A DNA stretch of 64,000 bases from positions 62,001 to 126,000 of the forward strand of contig NZ_JAGEMM010000007.1 in assembly GCF_017921815.1 (NCBI RefSeq). Direction: 5' to 3'. The position numbers were made by a program, and so were the translations under genes. This document shows, piece after piece, positions 1 through 8,517 of this stretch. Below the pieces are notes generated by a model. That model made no database searches, was not told where the DNA came from, and worked only from the letters and a program-made list of their open reading frames with translations. Origin of the DNA: Microvirga antarctica. Its GTDB lineage: Bacteria; Pseudomonadota; Alphaproteobacteria; Rhizobiales; Beijerinckiaceae. Numbering within the stretch: the first letter of the stretch is position 1; each line of letters opens with the position of its first letter.

Positions 1-1023
1 GTGGATCGGTTTCACGCGGCGGGCGAAGTCTGAGCCGAACAATCCGACCAGTTCGGCAACGGCGAAATCGAAGAAGGCGTCCTTGCCGGCTATTTCCAGT
101 TCGGCCGCCAGCGCCCCTGCGAAATACGCCTCGATCTGCGGCCGTCCGAAGGGCCTGACATGGTAGGCGGCGGTGGCCGTCCTGTCCGTGCTGCCAAAGG
201 CGCGACTGTCGGCCGGGAACTCCTCGTGGGACGACAGCGACAGGAAGAGTTTGTCGGCAAGCCCGAGTGGCAGCCCTTCGGCCGCGGCTGTCTTGTCCGG
301 CAAGTCCGGCAAAAAGCGGATCTCCTGACGGGCGAGCAGGCTCGTGGGAAGGGTGACGATCACCGCGTCCGCCGTCAGCGTGCCCTTGTCCGTCTCGAGC
401 CTGAGACGTTTGCCGCTGTGATCGATGAGCCGGACCGGATTGCCTAGAGAGATCCGCAAACCTGCAGCATGCGCCTTGATCACGCTCCCGTAGCCATCGG
501 GAACCCGCCAGTTCACGCCGCTGTCGTGATAGCGGCTGAGATCGCGCACGGACACGCGGTCGAGTTCGACACCGTTCGCGTAGGTGCTGACGGCGTTCGC
601 CAGTGCGTTCCAGCGCCCGCCTGGCGGCAGGCAGGTTTCGGCGGGCCTGTCCTCCGCTTGCGTGCCTGCCGCATGAACGCATGCATCGAGGTCGTCGAGA
701 GCCTGCTGAAAGGCGGATTGCTCGCCGGCGGCAAAACCCGTCGACAGCGATGACCGCCGCCACGGCGGCGGCGTGCGGTCGATCGTACGGCCCTGCGCCT
801 CGGCAATCGGAAGCCACGGATTGCCGTCTGCGGAATGCAGCCAGCCGCACCCGAGATCGACCGGATGGGCCTCGCCTTCCCCGACGGTCCAGGAGCGTCC
901 GCCGAGGCGTTCGCGCGCCTCGACGATCAGGCAGTCGATCCCGTTATCGGTCAGCCGTCGCGCCGCCGCGATCCCGGCAGCGCCTCCCCCGACAATAGCG
1001 ACCTTTGTGTCAAAGCTGCTCAT
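1..1023 (-). CDS. FAD-dependent amine oxidase-like oxidoreductase (partial, C-terminus outside window)
   Basis: An open frame of 341 codons runs from an ATG at 1023 leftwards to the window edge without a stop, so the C-terminus is missing. The protein begins MSSFDTKVAIVGGGAAGIAA, a Rossmann dinucleotide-binding motif (GGGAAG) for the FAD ADP moiety, followed about residue 30 by an acidic strand end (LIVEARERLGGR), the arrangement seen in flavin monoamine oxidases and phytoene-desaturase-like enzymes. Further on, ADAVIVTLPTSLLA resembles the conserved amine-oxidase stretch after the second FAD contact. The substrate cannot be read. No signal peptide is evident, so the protein is probably cytoplasmic. 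It is divergently transcribed from the carboxylesterase gene, with 200 bases between the starts. Confidence 0.8.
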   Translation of the reverse strand, partial: MSSFDTKVAIVGGGAAGIAAARRLTDNGIDCLIVEARERLGGRSWTVGEGEAHPVDLGCGWLHSADGNPWLPIAEAQGRTIDRTPPPWRRSSLSTGFAAGEQSAFQQALDDLDACVHAAGTQAEDRPAETCLPPGGRWNALANAVSTYANGVELDRVSVRDLSRYHDSGVNWRVPDGYGSVIKAHAAGLRISLGNPVRLIDHSGKRLRLETDKGTLTADAVIVTLPTSLLARQEIRFLPDLPDKTAAAEGLPLGLADKLFLSLSSHEEFPADSRAFGSTDRTATAAYHVRPFGRPQIEAYFAGALAAELEIAGKDAFFDFAVAELVGLFGSDFARRVKPIH

Positions 1024-1223
1024 GGTCTGTCCGCGCTGGTTTGATGGCAGGGCACATGCTGGTAACGCCGTGCATGCTCGCCGGGCCGGGCCTGTGTCAA
1101 GCCGCAGCGGAGAGAGCGGCGCACGCCCTCGATGCCAGTGCGATGCGCGGATTTGTCTGTGATGTCACGCAGCGTGTGTTACCCATGAGACCTTCACGTC
1201 AGCACCGATCCGCGCGAGGTCCC

Positions 1224-2846
1224 ATGAGCGTTCGAACTCTCGTCTGTCTGCTTGCGGCGCTTGCGCTCTCATGGAGTGTCTCGCGCGCAGACGCGCAGGA
1301 TGCGGCCTCGATGGACAACACCATGGTGCAGATCGACAGCGGTCGCATCAAGGGCGTGCGCGCGGACGGCGTCGTGGCGTTCAAGGGCATTCCCTTCGCT
1401 CAGGCGCCGATCGGCGATCTTCGCTGGGCGTTGCCGGTGCCTGCGGCACCCTGGAGCGGCATTCGCCACGCGACGGCGTTCGGGACCGGATGCCCGCAGA
1501 CGGCCCGGTATGGATTGACCCAGGCAGGCTATGACGAGGATTGCCTCTCGATCAACGTGACAGTGCCTGATCGTCCCGCCCCATCCGGCGGCAAGCGACC
1601 GGTGATTGTCTGGATCTATGGCGGCGCATTCGTGGGCGGCTCGAGCGCGCTCTATCCGCTCACCGACATGGCGCTGACGGGAGACGCCGTCGTCGTGTCG
1701 TTCAACTACCGGATCGGCGTTTTCGGCTTCATGGCGAACCCCGCCTTCGGCCGCGACCATGATGGCGGCTACGGTCTTGCGGATCAGCGCCTGGCCCTGC
1801 AATGGGTCCAGCGCAACATCGCGACCTTCGGCGGCGATCCGGCCAATGTGACCGTCGCGGGCGAATCCGCGGGGGCTGCATCCATCTGCATGCATCTGGC
1901 GAGCCCGCGCGAGGCAGCAGGCCTGTTCGCGAAGGCGATCATGCAGAGCGCGGGCTGCACGCAGCACCTACGCACCCGCGATGAGGCCGATCTTGTCGGC
2001 GCGAAAGTGTCCGGTCTCGTCGGTTGCGACCAACCGGTTCTCGCCGACGTCCTCGCCTGCCTGCGCGCCAAGCCGGTCAAGGATCTTCTGGAGGCCGCAG
2101 CGCAGGTCGCCGGCAGCGACGTGATGACGTATGTGCCCTCCATCACCGGCGCCCTCGTCGAGCAGCCCCGCGAGGCTTTCGCGAGCGGACGCTTCGTTCA
2201 GGTGCCGATGATCAATGGCGGCAATCGCGATGAGTTGCGCCTCTATGTCGCCTATGCCCAGCAGGCCGGAAATCCGCCGGTGAGCGCGGACACGTATGCG
2301 GCCCACCTCAAGGTCAATTACGGCGACAAGACCGATCGGGTCGTCGCGGAATATCCGGCCGCCGCGTTCTCCTCGCCCTCTGCAGCGCTCGGGACGGCGT
2401 TGTCGGATTACACGCCGGTGAACGGGCTCAACAACTGCGCATTCCTGGAGACGGCCAAGCTGGCGAGCGCTTATGTGCCTGTCTTTCAGTATGAGTTCGC
2501 CGATAGGGCGGCACCGGCGGTCACCCCGGATCCTGGCTTCGAGATGGGCGCGGTTCACTCGTCGGAATTGCCCTACCAGTTTCCCGGATTCTCAAACACC
2601 ACGGCTCTCGACGGCGCGCCGGTCCCACCCGGTTCCCAGGATGTGGCGCGCGTCATGATGGCGTACTGGACGAGTTTCGCAGCCACCGGCCAACCGCGCG
2701 CCGCGGATGCGCCGACCTGGAACCGGTTCGTGTCGGCCGCGCGGGTGATGCGCCTCGAGCCGAAGCATTTCGGCGATTTCGACGCCGGAGCCGAACATCG
2801 CTGCGGTTTCTGGCAAAAGCTCTACCCTGAGAACCTGCGGCCGTGA
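1224..2846 (+). CDS. Secreted type-B carboxylesterase
   Basis: 540 residues. The ATG at 1224 is chosen because it begins a clean signal peptide (MSVRTLVCLLAALALSWSVS, then ADA-Q as probable cleavage site) and follows a GAGG; the open frame upstream to 1005 reads through non-secretory sequence. Type-B carboxylesterase signatures are present: EDCLSINV near residue 105, the oxyanion stretch YGGAFVGG near 132, the nucleophile elbow GESAG (Ser215), a likely acid near Glu337 (GGNRDEL) and the catalytic His445 (GAVHSSELPY). The length is normal for the family. It should hydrolyse carboxylic esters in the periplasm or outside the cell; the natural substrate is not predictable. It stands alone between a divergent flavoprotein and a small membrane peptide. 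Confidence 0.9.
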   Translation: MSVRTLVCLLAALALSWSVSRADAQDAASMDNTMVQIDSGRIKGVRADGVVAFKGIPFAQAPIGDLRWALPVPAAPWSGIRHATAFGTGCPQTARYGLTQAGYDEDCLSINVTVPDRPAPSGGKRPVIVWIYGGAFVGGSSALYPLTDMALTGDAVVVSFNYRIGVFGFMANPAFGRDHDGGYGLADQRLALQWVQRNIATFGGDPANVTVAGESAGAASICMHLASPREAAGLFAKAIMQSAGCTQHLRTRDEADLVGAKVSGLVGCDQPVLADVLACLRAKPVKDLLEAAAQVAGSDVMTYVPSITGALVEQPREAFASGRFVQVPMINGGNRDELRLYVAYAQQAGNPPVSADTYAAHLKVNYGDKTDRVVAEYPAAAFSSPSAALGTALSDYTPVNGLNNCAFLETAKLASAYVPVFQYEFADRAAPAVTPDPGFEMGAVHSSELPYQFPGFSNTTALDGAPVPPGSQDVARVMMAYWTSFAATGQPRAADAPTWNRFVSAARVMRLEPKHFGDFDAGAEHRCGFWQKLYPENLRP

Positions 2847-2976
2847 GTCCTGCGCGCAGGTGACAAGCGACACATGGCGAACGCGCACCCGGCGGTTTCT
2901 CTGCCGCATCCATTGCGCGGACCCGCTGGCGATGGGATAGCTTGTCCCAACGTCAGTTACAGGAACAGGGCCAGGC

Positions 2977-3108
2977 ATGATTGACCATTTCTTCGGCGAC
3001 GAACCTGCCACCGATTCCGCCACGACGATCGCCCGGGCTCTCGGAACGTTTGTTGGCTTGGCCGTGTACGTAACCCTCACCCTGGTGGCTTTGCGCGGCT
3101 TGTTCTGA
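2977..3108 (+). CDS. Small single-pass membrane protein, 43 residues
   Basis: A short frame: ATG at 2977, stop TGA at 3106-3108, preceded by a purine-rich AGGAACAGGG suitable as ribosome binding site. The product starts MIDHFFGDEPATDSATTIAR and ends in one hydrophobic helix of about 22 residues (LGTFVGLAVYVTLTLVALRG). An N-terminal acidic cytoplasmic segment followed by one transmembrane helix is typical of small inner-membrane peptides. I do not recognise a family. It lies 130 bases after the esterase stop and is convergent with the acid phosphatase. Reality is judged from the ribosome binding site and the well-formed helix only. Confidence 0.5.
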   Translation: MIDHFFGDEPATDSATTIARALGTFVGLAVYVTLTLVALRGLF

Positions 3109-3148
3109 CGCAGCCATATCCGGGCTGACCGACCTTCGCCGTCGGGCG

Positions 3149-3862
3149 CTATAGCCCGAGCGTCGCGCGGAGGTTTTTCCGCACTCCATCGAGACGCGCC
3201 ACGAAGGCGGGGTCTGCCAGCAAGGCTGCGGCCACCAGACGGCCTCCCGTGCGGCCGGCCTCCACGTCCGACGGATAATGGAAGCCGCACACGATGCGGC
3301 TCCAGCCATAATCCAGACCCCGCGCCTCAAGCTCGGCTGTGCGCTCCGGCGCGATATGCGCCAGCAAAGCGGCAAACAGCGTGCCCGTGGCTGCGTGGGT
3401 GGAGGGAAACGAACTGCTGGGCGGCAAGCGGATCGCGCACGGCTTGACCGCTTCGCTTCCCCGAAAGGGACGTGTTCGGTTGAACCGGCTCTTCACGGAG
3501 GACAGCGTGTCTTCCAGGGTCGCGGCCGCATCCTTGAACAACGCTCGCGCCTTCTTCGACGGCTTTTTGTTCACAGCCGGTTCGAGGCCGCCGAGAAAGG
3601 CCGACAGGGTCTGCCGGCTATCGGCAATGGCCTGCTCTTGACGCGCGCTCGTGCGCGCGTCCTGGGCCGCCAGCACCGCGGCCATGTCGCTCGCGGACGT
3701 CGCCGCATCCGGGGGCGACCCGATCTGGCTCACATCGATCGAGACCGGAAATCTCTCGCGATCCCGCGCGCTTGCCGGCAACAGCGTGACGGCCCCCAGC
3801 ACCATCGCGACCGCAAGGCCGGCGAGGAGCCTCAACGCAGGGGCGGAAGACAAGCGCGGCAT
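3149..3862 (-). CDS. Periplasmic class A acid phosphatase (PAP2 superfamily)
   Basis: 237 residues. The start at 3862 (MPRLSSAPALRLLAGLAVAM) opens a signal peptide ending ASA-RD; a longer in-frame extension to 4033 is rejected because it runs through tRNA-His. The three phosphatase motifs are readable: K-x6-RP (KSRFNRTRP), PSTH in place of PSGH, and SR-x5-H-x3-D (SRIVCGFHYPSD). These are the vanadium-haloperoxidase-type active-site Lys, Arg, His and Asp. It should hydrolyse phosphomonoesters in the periplasm. It lies just downstream of tRNA-His on the same strand but as a separate unit. Confidence 0.88.
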   Translation of the reverse strand: MPRLSSAPALRLLAGLAVAMVLGAVTLLPASARDRERFPVSIDVSQIGSPPDAATSASDMAAVLAAQDARTSARQEQAIADSRQTLSAFLGGLEPAVNKKPSKKARALFKDAAATLEDTLSSVKSRFNRTRPFRGSEAVKPCAIRLPPSSSFPSTHAATGTLFAALLAHIAPERTAELEARGLDYGWSRIVCGFHYPSDVEAGRTGGRLVAAALLADPAFVARLDGVRKNLRATLGL

Positions 3863-3971
3863 GATTCGGGACGCCTTGATGATGATCTGGGAGAGGGATT
3901 GCGCCGTGTTCGGCCGGCCGGTGCATCCTGAAGGCGAGCCGCGACCGCGCCAGCCTCGTTCCGGGATGAAA

Positions 3972-4048
3972 TGGTACAGCCGCCCCGGCTTGAACGGGGG
4001 ACCCCCAGATCCACAATCTGGTGCTCTAACCAACTGAGCTACGGCTGC
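3972..4048 (-). tRNA. tRNA-His (GTG)
   Basis: Cloverleaf on the minus strand with encoded CCA. The acceptor stem is GCAGCCG/CGGCTGT, giving a G1-U72 wobble pair and discriminator A73. The anticodon GTG (4012-4014) sits in a TTGTGGA loop on a CAGAT/ATCTG stem, and the T-arm loop contains GTTCAAG. The base before G1 is T, so the usual encoded G-1 is absent; loss of G-1 with A73 is the known derived state of alphaproteobacterial tRNA-His. Confidence 0.96.
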
Positions 4049-4122
4049 ACACGCGGCAGGGTGTAGTCGGCCCGGCGATGATTTTCAAGGACTGTTTGAG
4101 GGGTCAGGGCGCTGAAATGGCA

Positions 4123-4147
4123 ACGGCGGGCCTTGAGGACCCGCCGT
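4123..4147 (-). terminator. Hairpin downstream of tctC
   Basis: A perfect 8-bp inverted repeat, ACGGCGGG / CCCGCCGT with a 9-base loop, lies about 20 bases past the tctC stop. On the minus strand only a weak T-containing tail follows, so it may act as a transcript-end stabiliser as much as an intrinsic terminator. Confidence 0.55.
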
Positions 4148-4168
4148 CACGGTCGTTCAGCGAGTCGC

Positions 4169-5143
4169 TTACTCGGCGGTTGCGCCGGCAGCCTTGAGAA
4201 CCGGGGTCCAGCGGGCGACCTCGGATTCCACTAGCTTCTGGAGCGCGGCCGGGGTCTGCTCGGCGGCGGGCGGGATGACGCCGCCGAGATCGAGCAGGCG
4301 CTTCTTGGTATTCTCGTCGTTCAACGATTTGACCAGCGCATCGTTAAGCTTGGCCACGATCTCCGGCGGAGTGCCCTTGGGCGCGAAGACCGCGTTCCAG
4401 GCGCTCACCTCGTAGCTCTCAAGGCCTGCTTCCTTCGTGGTCGGCACATTCGGCAGCGCCGGCGAGCGCTCGGCGGTCGCAATGGCGAAGGCCTTGATGT
4501 TGCCGCCCTGGATCTGCGGCGCCACGTTGACGATCTGATCGGTCATGTAGTCGACCGTGTTGCCCATCAGATCGTTCAGCGCCGGACCCGTGCCCCGGTA
4601 GGCCACCATGGTGGGCTTGGCCTTGACGACGGAGTTGAAGAAGATGCCCGTCGAGTGGGAAACCGATCCGACCCCCGCATGGGCCATGTTCACCTTGTCG
4701 CCATTGGCCTGGAGGTAGGCGAGAAAGCTCTTCAGGTCGGTGGCCGGGAAGTCCTTCTTGGCCACGATGACGATCGGCGTGCCGGCCGCAAGGCCGATGG
4801 GTGCGAAATCCTTCGCGGGATCGTATTTGAGGTTGGGATAGAGCGCCGGCGCGGCACCGTGCGTGCCCATATGGCCCATCATGATGGTGTAGCCGTCAGG
4901 CTGCGACTGGGCCGCGCGGGTGATGCCCGTGGTGCCACCGGCGCCGGCGACGTTTTCGATGACGATCTGCTGGCCGAGCGTCCGCGACATGTTATCGCTG
5001 ACGATGCGGGCAATCACGTCCGTGGGGCCGCCGGCAGCGAATGGCACGATCATCGTGATGGGCCGTGTCGGATAGGTCCCCTGAGCCTGAGCGGCCGTCG
5101 CAGCAAGACCCAAAGCCGCAAGCGTGAGCACAAGTTTTTTCAT
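4169..5143 (-). CDS. tctC: Tripartite tricarboxylate transporter substrate-binding protein (Bug/TctC family)
   Basis: 324 residues. It opens with a signal peptide (MKKLVLTLAALGLAATAAQA) and the family-typical mature start YPTRPITMIVPFAAGGPTD. Bug proteins bind small carboxylates such as citrate or aromatic acids in the periplasm with high affinity and deliver them to TctA/TctB. The specificity of this one is unknown. It is the last gene of a minus-strand operon, 60 bases after tctA; a gene order with the receptor last is less common than receptor first. A stable hairpin follows the stop. Confidence 0.93.
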   Translation of the reverse strand: MKKLVLTLAALGLAATAAQAQGTYPTRPITMIVPFAAGGPTDVIARIVSDNMSRTLGQQIVIENVAGAGGTTGITRAAQSQPDGYTIMMGHMGTHGAAPALYPNLKYDPAKDFAPIGLAAGTPIVIVAKKDFPATDLKSFLAYLQANGDKVNMAHAGVGSVSHSTGIFFNSVVKAKPTMVAYRGTGPALNDLMGNTVDYMTDQIVNVAPQIQGGNIKAFAIATAERSPALPNVPTTKEAGLESYEVSAWNAVFAPKGTPPEIVAKLNDALVKSLNDENTKKRLLDLGGVIPPAAEQTPAALQKLVESEVARWTPVLKAAGATAE

Positions 5144-5203
5144 TTTACTCTCCCTGGAAAATCGTCACGTGGCTGAATGATAGACTGCGACCGCGGCTGT
5201 CGG

Positions 5204-6706
5204 CTATTCGACGAAAACCTCATCGCGGCCCTTCCGGATCGATGGCAGGAGCGCGAGAACGAGCAACAAAGCCGCGACGGCAAGGAGCCCCGCACTGATC
5301 GGCCGCTCCACAAAGGTCTCGAGCGATCCGCGCGACAGGATGAGCGCACGCCGGAGGTTTTCCTCCAACAGCTTGCCGAGCACGAAGCCAAGCAGCAGCG
5401 GCGCCGGCTCGAAGCCGAACTTGAGGAGCACGTAGCCGATGATCCCGAACAGCCCGATGAACATCACGTCGGTGGGCAGCGAGTTGATCGAATAGATACC
5501 GATGCAGCAGAACATCAGGATCGCCGGGAACATCAGGTGATAGGGCACCTTGAGCAGGCGCACCCACACGCCGACGAGGGGCAGATTGATGATGAGCAGC
5601 ATGAGATTGCCGACCCACATGGAGGCGATCATCCCCCAGAACAGATCGGGGTTTCGCGTCATCACCTGCGGACCCGGCACGATGCCGTGGATCGTCATGG
5701 CGCCCACCATCAGGGCCATGACCGCGTTGGGGGGAATGCCCAGGGTCAGCAGCGGGATGAACGAGGTCTGGGCGCCCGCATTGTTGGCAGCCTCCGGCCC
5801 CGCCACGCCCTCGATCGCGCCCCGTCCGAACCGGCGCGGATCCTTCGCGAGCTTCTTCTCGACCGTGTAGGACGCGAAAGGCCCGAGTACCGCGCCGTTG
5901 CCCGGCAGAATGCCGAGAATCGCCCCGATCGTCGTGCCGCGCAGGATCGGCAGATAGGATTGCCGAAAATCCTCGCGGTTCGGGAGCAGCCGGCCGATCG
6001 CCTGATGGACGACGTCCCGCGTCTCCGTGTGGTCCAGATTGCGCAGGATCTCGGCGATGCCGAAGATCCCCATGGCCAGCACGGCGAAATCGATGCCGTC
6101 CGACAGGAAGGACAGGCCGAATGTCATGCGGTCCTGGCCGGTTTCAAGATCGGTGCCGACGGTGGAGAGAAGAACGCCCAGCAGGATCATCGCAATGGCC
6201 TTGAGGATAGAGCCCCGCGCGAGAACGACCGCGAAGACAAGCCCCATCACCATCAGGGAGAAATATTCGGCCGGCCCGAAGATCAAGGCGAGCTTCGTCA
6301 GCGGCGCACCGAGTGCTGCGATCACGACCGTGGACACGGTTCCGGCAAAGAACGACCCTATGGCGGCGATCCCCAGCGCGACGCCGGCACGGCCCTGGCG
6401 GGCCATCTGGTGCCCGTCGAGGGTCGTGACCACGGAAGTCGCCTCACCCGGGATGTTGACCAGGATCGCTGTGGTCGAGCCGCCGTACTGCGCGCCGTAA
6501 TAGATGCCGGCCAACATGATCAGGGCGCCCACCGGCTCGAGGCCGAAGGTGATCGGCAGCAGCATGGCAATGGTGGCGATGGGGCCGACGCCCGGCAGGA
6601 CGCCGACCAGGGTTCCCACCAGACAACCCAGAAAGGCAAGGCCAAGGTTCTGGAACGTCAGGGCGATGGAAAAGCCGAGACCGAGGTTTGCGAACAGATC
6701 ACCCAT
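5204..6706 (-). CDS. tctA: Tripartite tricarboxylate transporter large membrane subunit TctA
   Basis: 500 residues, the normal TctA length. The start at 6706 (MGDLFANLGLGFSIAL) is preferred because the tctB stop overlaps it as TGATG; a longer frame upstream lies entirely inside tctB. It is highly hydrophobic with about 11-12 helices and carries family stretches such as GVLPGVGPIATIAMLLP near residue 40, YYGAQYGGSTTAILVNIPGE near 80, and a second copy-like motif GILPGNGAVLGPFASY in the middle. It forms the ion-coupled permease with TctB and receives substrate from TctC. Confidence 0.95.
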   Translation of the reverse strand: MGDLFANLGLGFSIALTFQNLGLAFLGCLVGTLVGVLPGVGPIATIAMLLPITFGLEPVGALIMLAGIYYGAQYGGSTTAILVNIPGEATSVVTTLDGHQMARQGRAGVALGIAAIGSFFAGTVSTVVIAALGAPLTKLALIFGPAEYFSLMVMGLVFAVVLARGSILKAIAMILLGVLLSTVGTDLETGQDRMTFGLSFLSDGIDFAVLAMGIFGIAEILRNLDHTETRDVVHQAIGRLLPNREDFRQSYLPILRGTTIGAILGILPGNGAVLGPFASYTVEKKLAKDPRRFGRGAIEGVAGPEAANNAGAQTSFIPLLTLGIPPNAVMALMVGAMTIHGIVPGPQVMTRNPDLFWGMIASMWVGNLMLLIINLPLVGVWVRLLKVPYHLMFPAILMFCCIGIYSINSLPTDVMFIGLFGIIGYVLLKFGFEPAPLLLGFVLGKLLEENLRRALILSRGSLETFVERPISAGLLAVAALLLVLALLPSIRKGRDEVFVE

Positions 6707-7368
6707 CAGCGTATCCCCGACTCGTCGACCACATCGATGCGGCTGCTGCTCCGGTGACGGCCCGTGATGAAGATGACAAGCGCCGCAAGGGCAAGAACAG
6801 CCGCGGTTGCACGCAGAATGGCCTTCTGGGACCAACTGGCCGGGAAGAGGTTGGCGAAGCTCTGCGGAAACACGGGAATGGGCAGGTTCAGGAGATCCCC
6901 GAACAGCAGCATGCAGAACGGCGTCAGGCTGAGCGCGAGGATGACCAAGGGACGAAAGCGCACATCCGCTGTCGCGTAGCCACCGATGATGATCGCCAGC
7001 GGGCCTGCTACCACCATGCCCAGCCCGGGAATGGACACGGGGCCGAGGGAGAACGGCCGGATCGTGACCGCGAAAGCCAGGATGGCCAGCACCACCACGA
7101 CCGGACCACGCAAGGCGGAAGGTTCGATCGCGTCGCCGTCCTTGATCAGGCCGGAGACCAGCAGGGCGAGGCCGCAGGCCGCAACCGCATAGGCGAGCCA
7201 GTCCGGCAGCATGGCCGGCCCCATCGACCGCAGGCTCCCTTGCGGAAGCTCCCGCGTGAGGTACAGCGCGAGGGCCGCGACAGCCATCAAGAAGATTCCG
7301 CCCGCAACATTTTGCGACGATCGGATCCAGCTGCGTCGCTCCGGGGGAGCGGTGTGGGGGTGGGACAT
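6706..7368 (-). CDS. tctB: Tripartite tricarboxylate transporter small membrane subunit TctB
   Basis: 220 residues. The ATG at 7368 (MSHPHTAPPERRSWIRSSQN) follows a strong GGAGG about 8 bases upstream; an in-frame start at 7434 is less likely. The protein has a cytoplasmic N-terminus followed by about four to five hydrophobic helices, as expected for the poorly conserved small subunit. Its stop overlaps the tctA start by one base, indicating translational coupling. It is the first gene of the transporter operon. A perfect inverted repeat at 7527-7549 lies about 160 bases upstream and may be the operator. Confidence 0.85.
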   Translation of the reverse strand: MSHPHTAPPERRSWIRSSQNVAGGIFLMAVAALALYLTRELPQGSLRSMGPAMLPDWLAYAVAACGLALLVSGLIKDGDAIEPSALRGPVVVVLAILAFAVTIRPFSLGPVSIPGLGMVVAGPLAIIIGGYATADVRFRPLVILALSLTPFCMLLFGDLLNLPIPVFPQSFANLFPASWSQKAILRATAAVLALAALVIFITGRHRSSSRIDVVDESGIR

Positions 7369-7786
7369 GGGCAAGCCTCCCGATCGAGCTTCTCTGTCCC
7401 GACCTTCTCGTGGGTCGATTAGTGCCCAAGGCACGGCTCGGGATCAATCCCTCCCGGGCCGCTTTCGAAAATGACCGTCGGGAACCTGTGGGCGGCCAAC
7501 ATCTTATTCTGCCTGAACAGCTTAGCCGTTTGGGCGATTGTCCCAAACGACTTGATCGGTGGGCATCTCTTGGCTAGATGAAGTCCACCAGGCCGGGCCC
7601 CTCTGGCGGCTCCTCGGAGCAGCGATGTCGGACTGGATCGCAACCAGGGTGGCCTGGATCGTTCATTCGTCGCCTTTTAACCCGATTGTCGCGTTCGCCG
7701 CCCGATCCCGTCGGTGCCGCAACGCCGAGGCGGCTTGCGTCTGAACGAGTCCTGCGCCCCCGTCGATCGGATGAATGAGGCGTCGC
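7369..7786. other. Intergenic region between divergent tctB and the TerC gene
   Basis: 418 bases without a convincing gene. It should hold promoters for tctBAC leftwards and for the TerC-family gene rightwards. The only clear structure is the inverted repeat at 7527-7549. Short open frames here lack a plausible ribosome binding site and resemble no family known to me. Confidence 0.6.
7527..7549. promoter_or_regulatory. Perfect inverted repeat upstream of tctBAC (candidate operator)
   Basis: CGTTTGGG-CGATTGT-CCCAAACG, two perfect 8-bp arms around a 7-base spacer. No T-run follows on either strand, so a regulator binding site is more likely than a terminator. No regulator gene adjoins the operon in this window. 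Confidence 0.5.
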
Positions 7787-8431
7787 ATGGAACAATTTTT
7801 CTCCCCCGAGGTGACGGCCTTTCTCCAGGTCGTGATGATCGACCTGGTGCTCGCAGGCGACAACGCCATCGTGATCGGGCTGGCCGCCGCTGGCCTTCCC
7901 AAGGATCAGCGCAACAAGGCGATCCTGGTCGGCGTCATCGCCGCCACGGTCCTGCGCATCATCTTTGCGGGGCTGACGATCCAGTTGCTGCAGATCGTCG
8001 GCCTGCTGCTCGCGGGCGGTATCCTGCTCCTGTGGGTGTGCTGGAAGATGTGGCGCGAATTGCGCACATCCTCGGCCGAGGAGGAAGACGGCGAGCTGGC
8101 GCTCGAAGGGCTTGACGGAAAGACCACCGGCGCGCCTCGCAAGACCTTCGCTCAGGCAGCCTGGCAGATCGTCATCGCCGACGTGTCCATGTCCCTCGAC
8201 AACGTGCTGGCGGTGGCGGGCGCTGCCCGCGAGCATCCCTACGTGATGGTCTTCGGCCTCGTCCTCTCGATCGCCCTGATGGGACTTGCGGCCTCCTACA
8301 TCGCACGATTGCTGCAACGCTACCGCTGGATCGCCTATGTGGGTCTGCTGATCATCCTCTATGTGGCGCTCAAGATGGTCTATACGGGAGCCCTCGAGGT
8401 GTTCCCGCAGCTCGCGACCTTCACGCTCTAG
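7787..8431 (+). CDS. TerC-family integral membrane protein (YjbE-like)
   Basis: 214 residues. The ATG at 7787 (MEQFFSPEVTAFLQ) has TGAGG 7 bases upstream; an ATG four codons earlier is possible. Two internally related motifs mark the TerC fold: DLVLAGDNAIVIG near residue 18 and DVSMSLDNVLAVAG in the second half, each with the Asp-Asn pair thought to bind metal ions within the membrane. A hydrophilic acidic loop (EEEDGELALEG) separates the two helix bundles. The family is linked to manganese or calcium efflux, including metal loading of exported proteins. Two strong hairpins follow the stop. Confidence 0.88.
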   Translation: MEQFFSPEVTAFLQVVMIDLVLAGDNAIVIGLAAAGLPKDQRNKAILVGVIAATVLRIIFAGLTIQLLQIVGLLLAGGILLLWVCWKMWRELRTSSAEEEDGELALEGLDGKTTGAPRKTFAQAAWQIVIADVSMSLDNVLAVAGAAREHPYVMVFGLVLSIALMGLAASYIARLLQRYRWIAYVGLLIILYVALKMVYTGALEVFPQLATFTL

Positions 8432-8438
8432 CGCCGCA

Positions 8439-8496
8439 TCCCGCTTCGCGGGACCGCCCTGTCGAGAGCCGGGCCACCGGGCGCCGGCTCTCGTTT
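8439..8496 (+). terminator. Tandem hairpins after the TerC-family gene
   Basis: First a short hairpin TCCCGC-TTC-GCGGGA at 8439-8453, then a perfect 10-bp stem CGAGAGCCGG / CCGGCTCTCG at 8463-8493 followed by TTT. The second is a good candidate intrinsic terminator, isolating the TerC gene from azlC. Confidence 0.75.
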
Positions 8497-8517
8497 CCAC
8501 CCTGCGGAGTGCGCACT

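Noticed and set aside
3863..4033. N-terminal extension of the acid phosphatase
   Set aside because: It reads through tRNA-His; the start at 3862 gives a normal signal peptide.
5177..6757. Long plus-strand open frame opposite tctA
   Set aside because: The product is Arg/Gln/His/Asp-rich low-complexity sequence without family motifs; it is the antisense shadow of a clearly real transporter gene in high-GC DNA.
7551..7786. Possible yybP-ykoY manganese riboswitch before the TerC-family gene
   Set aside because: TerC/YjbE genes are often under this riboswitch, but I do not find the conserved core sequence blocks in the leader.
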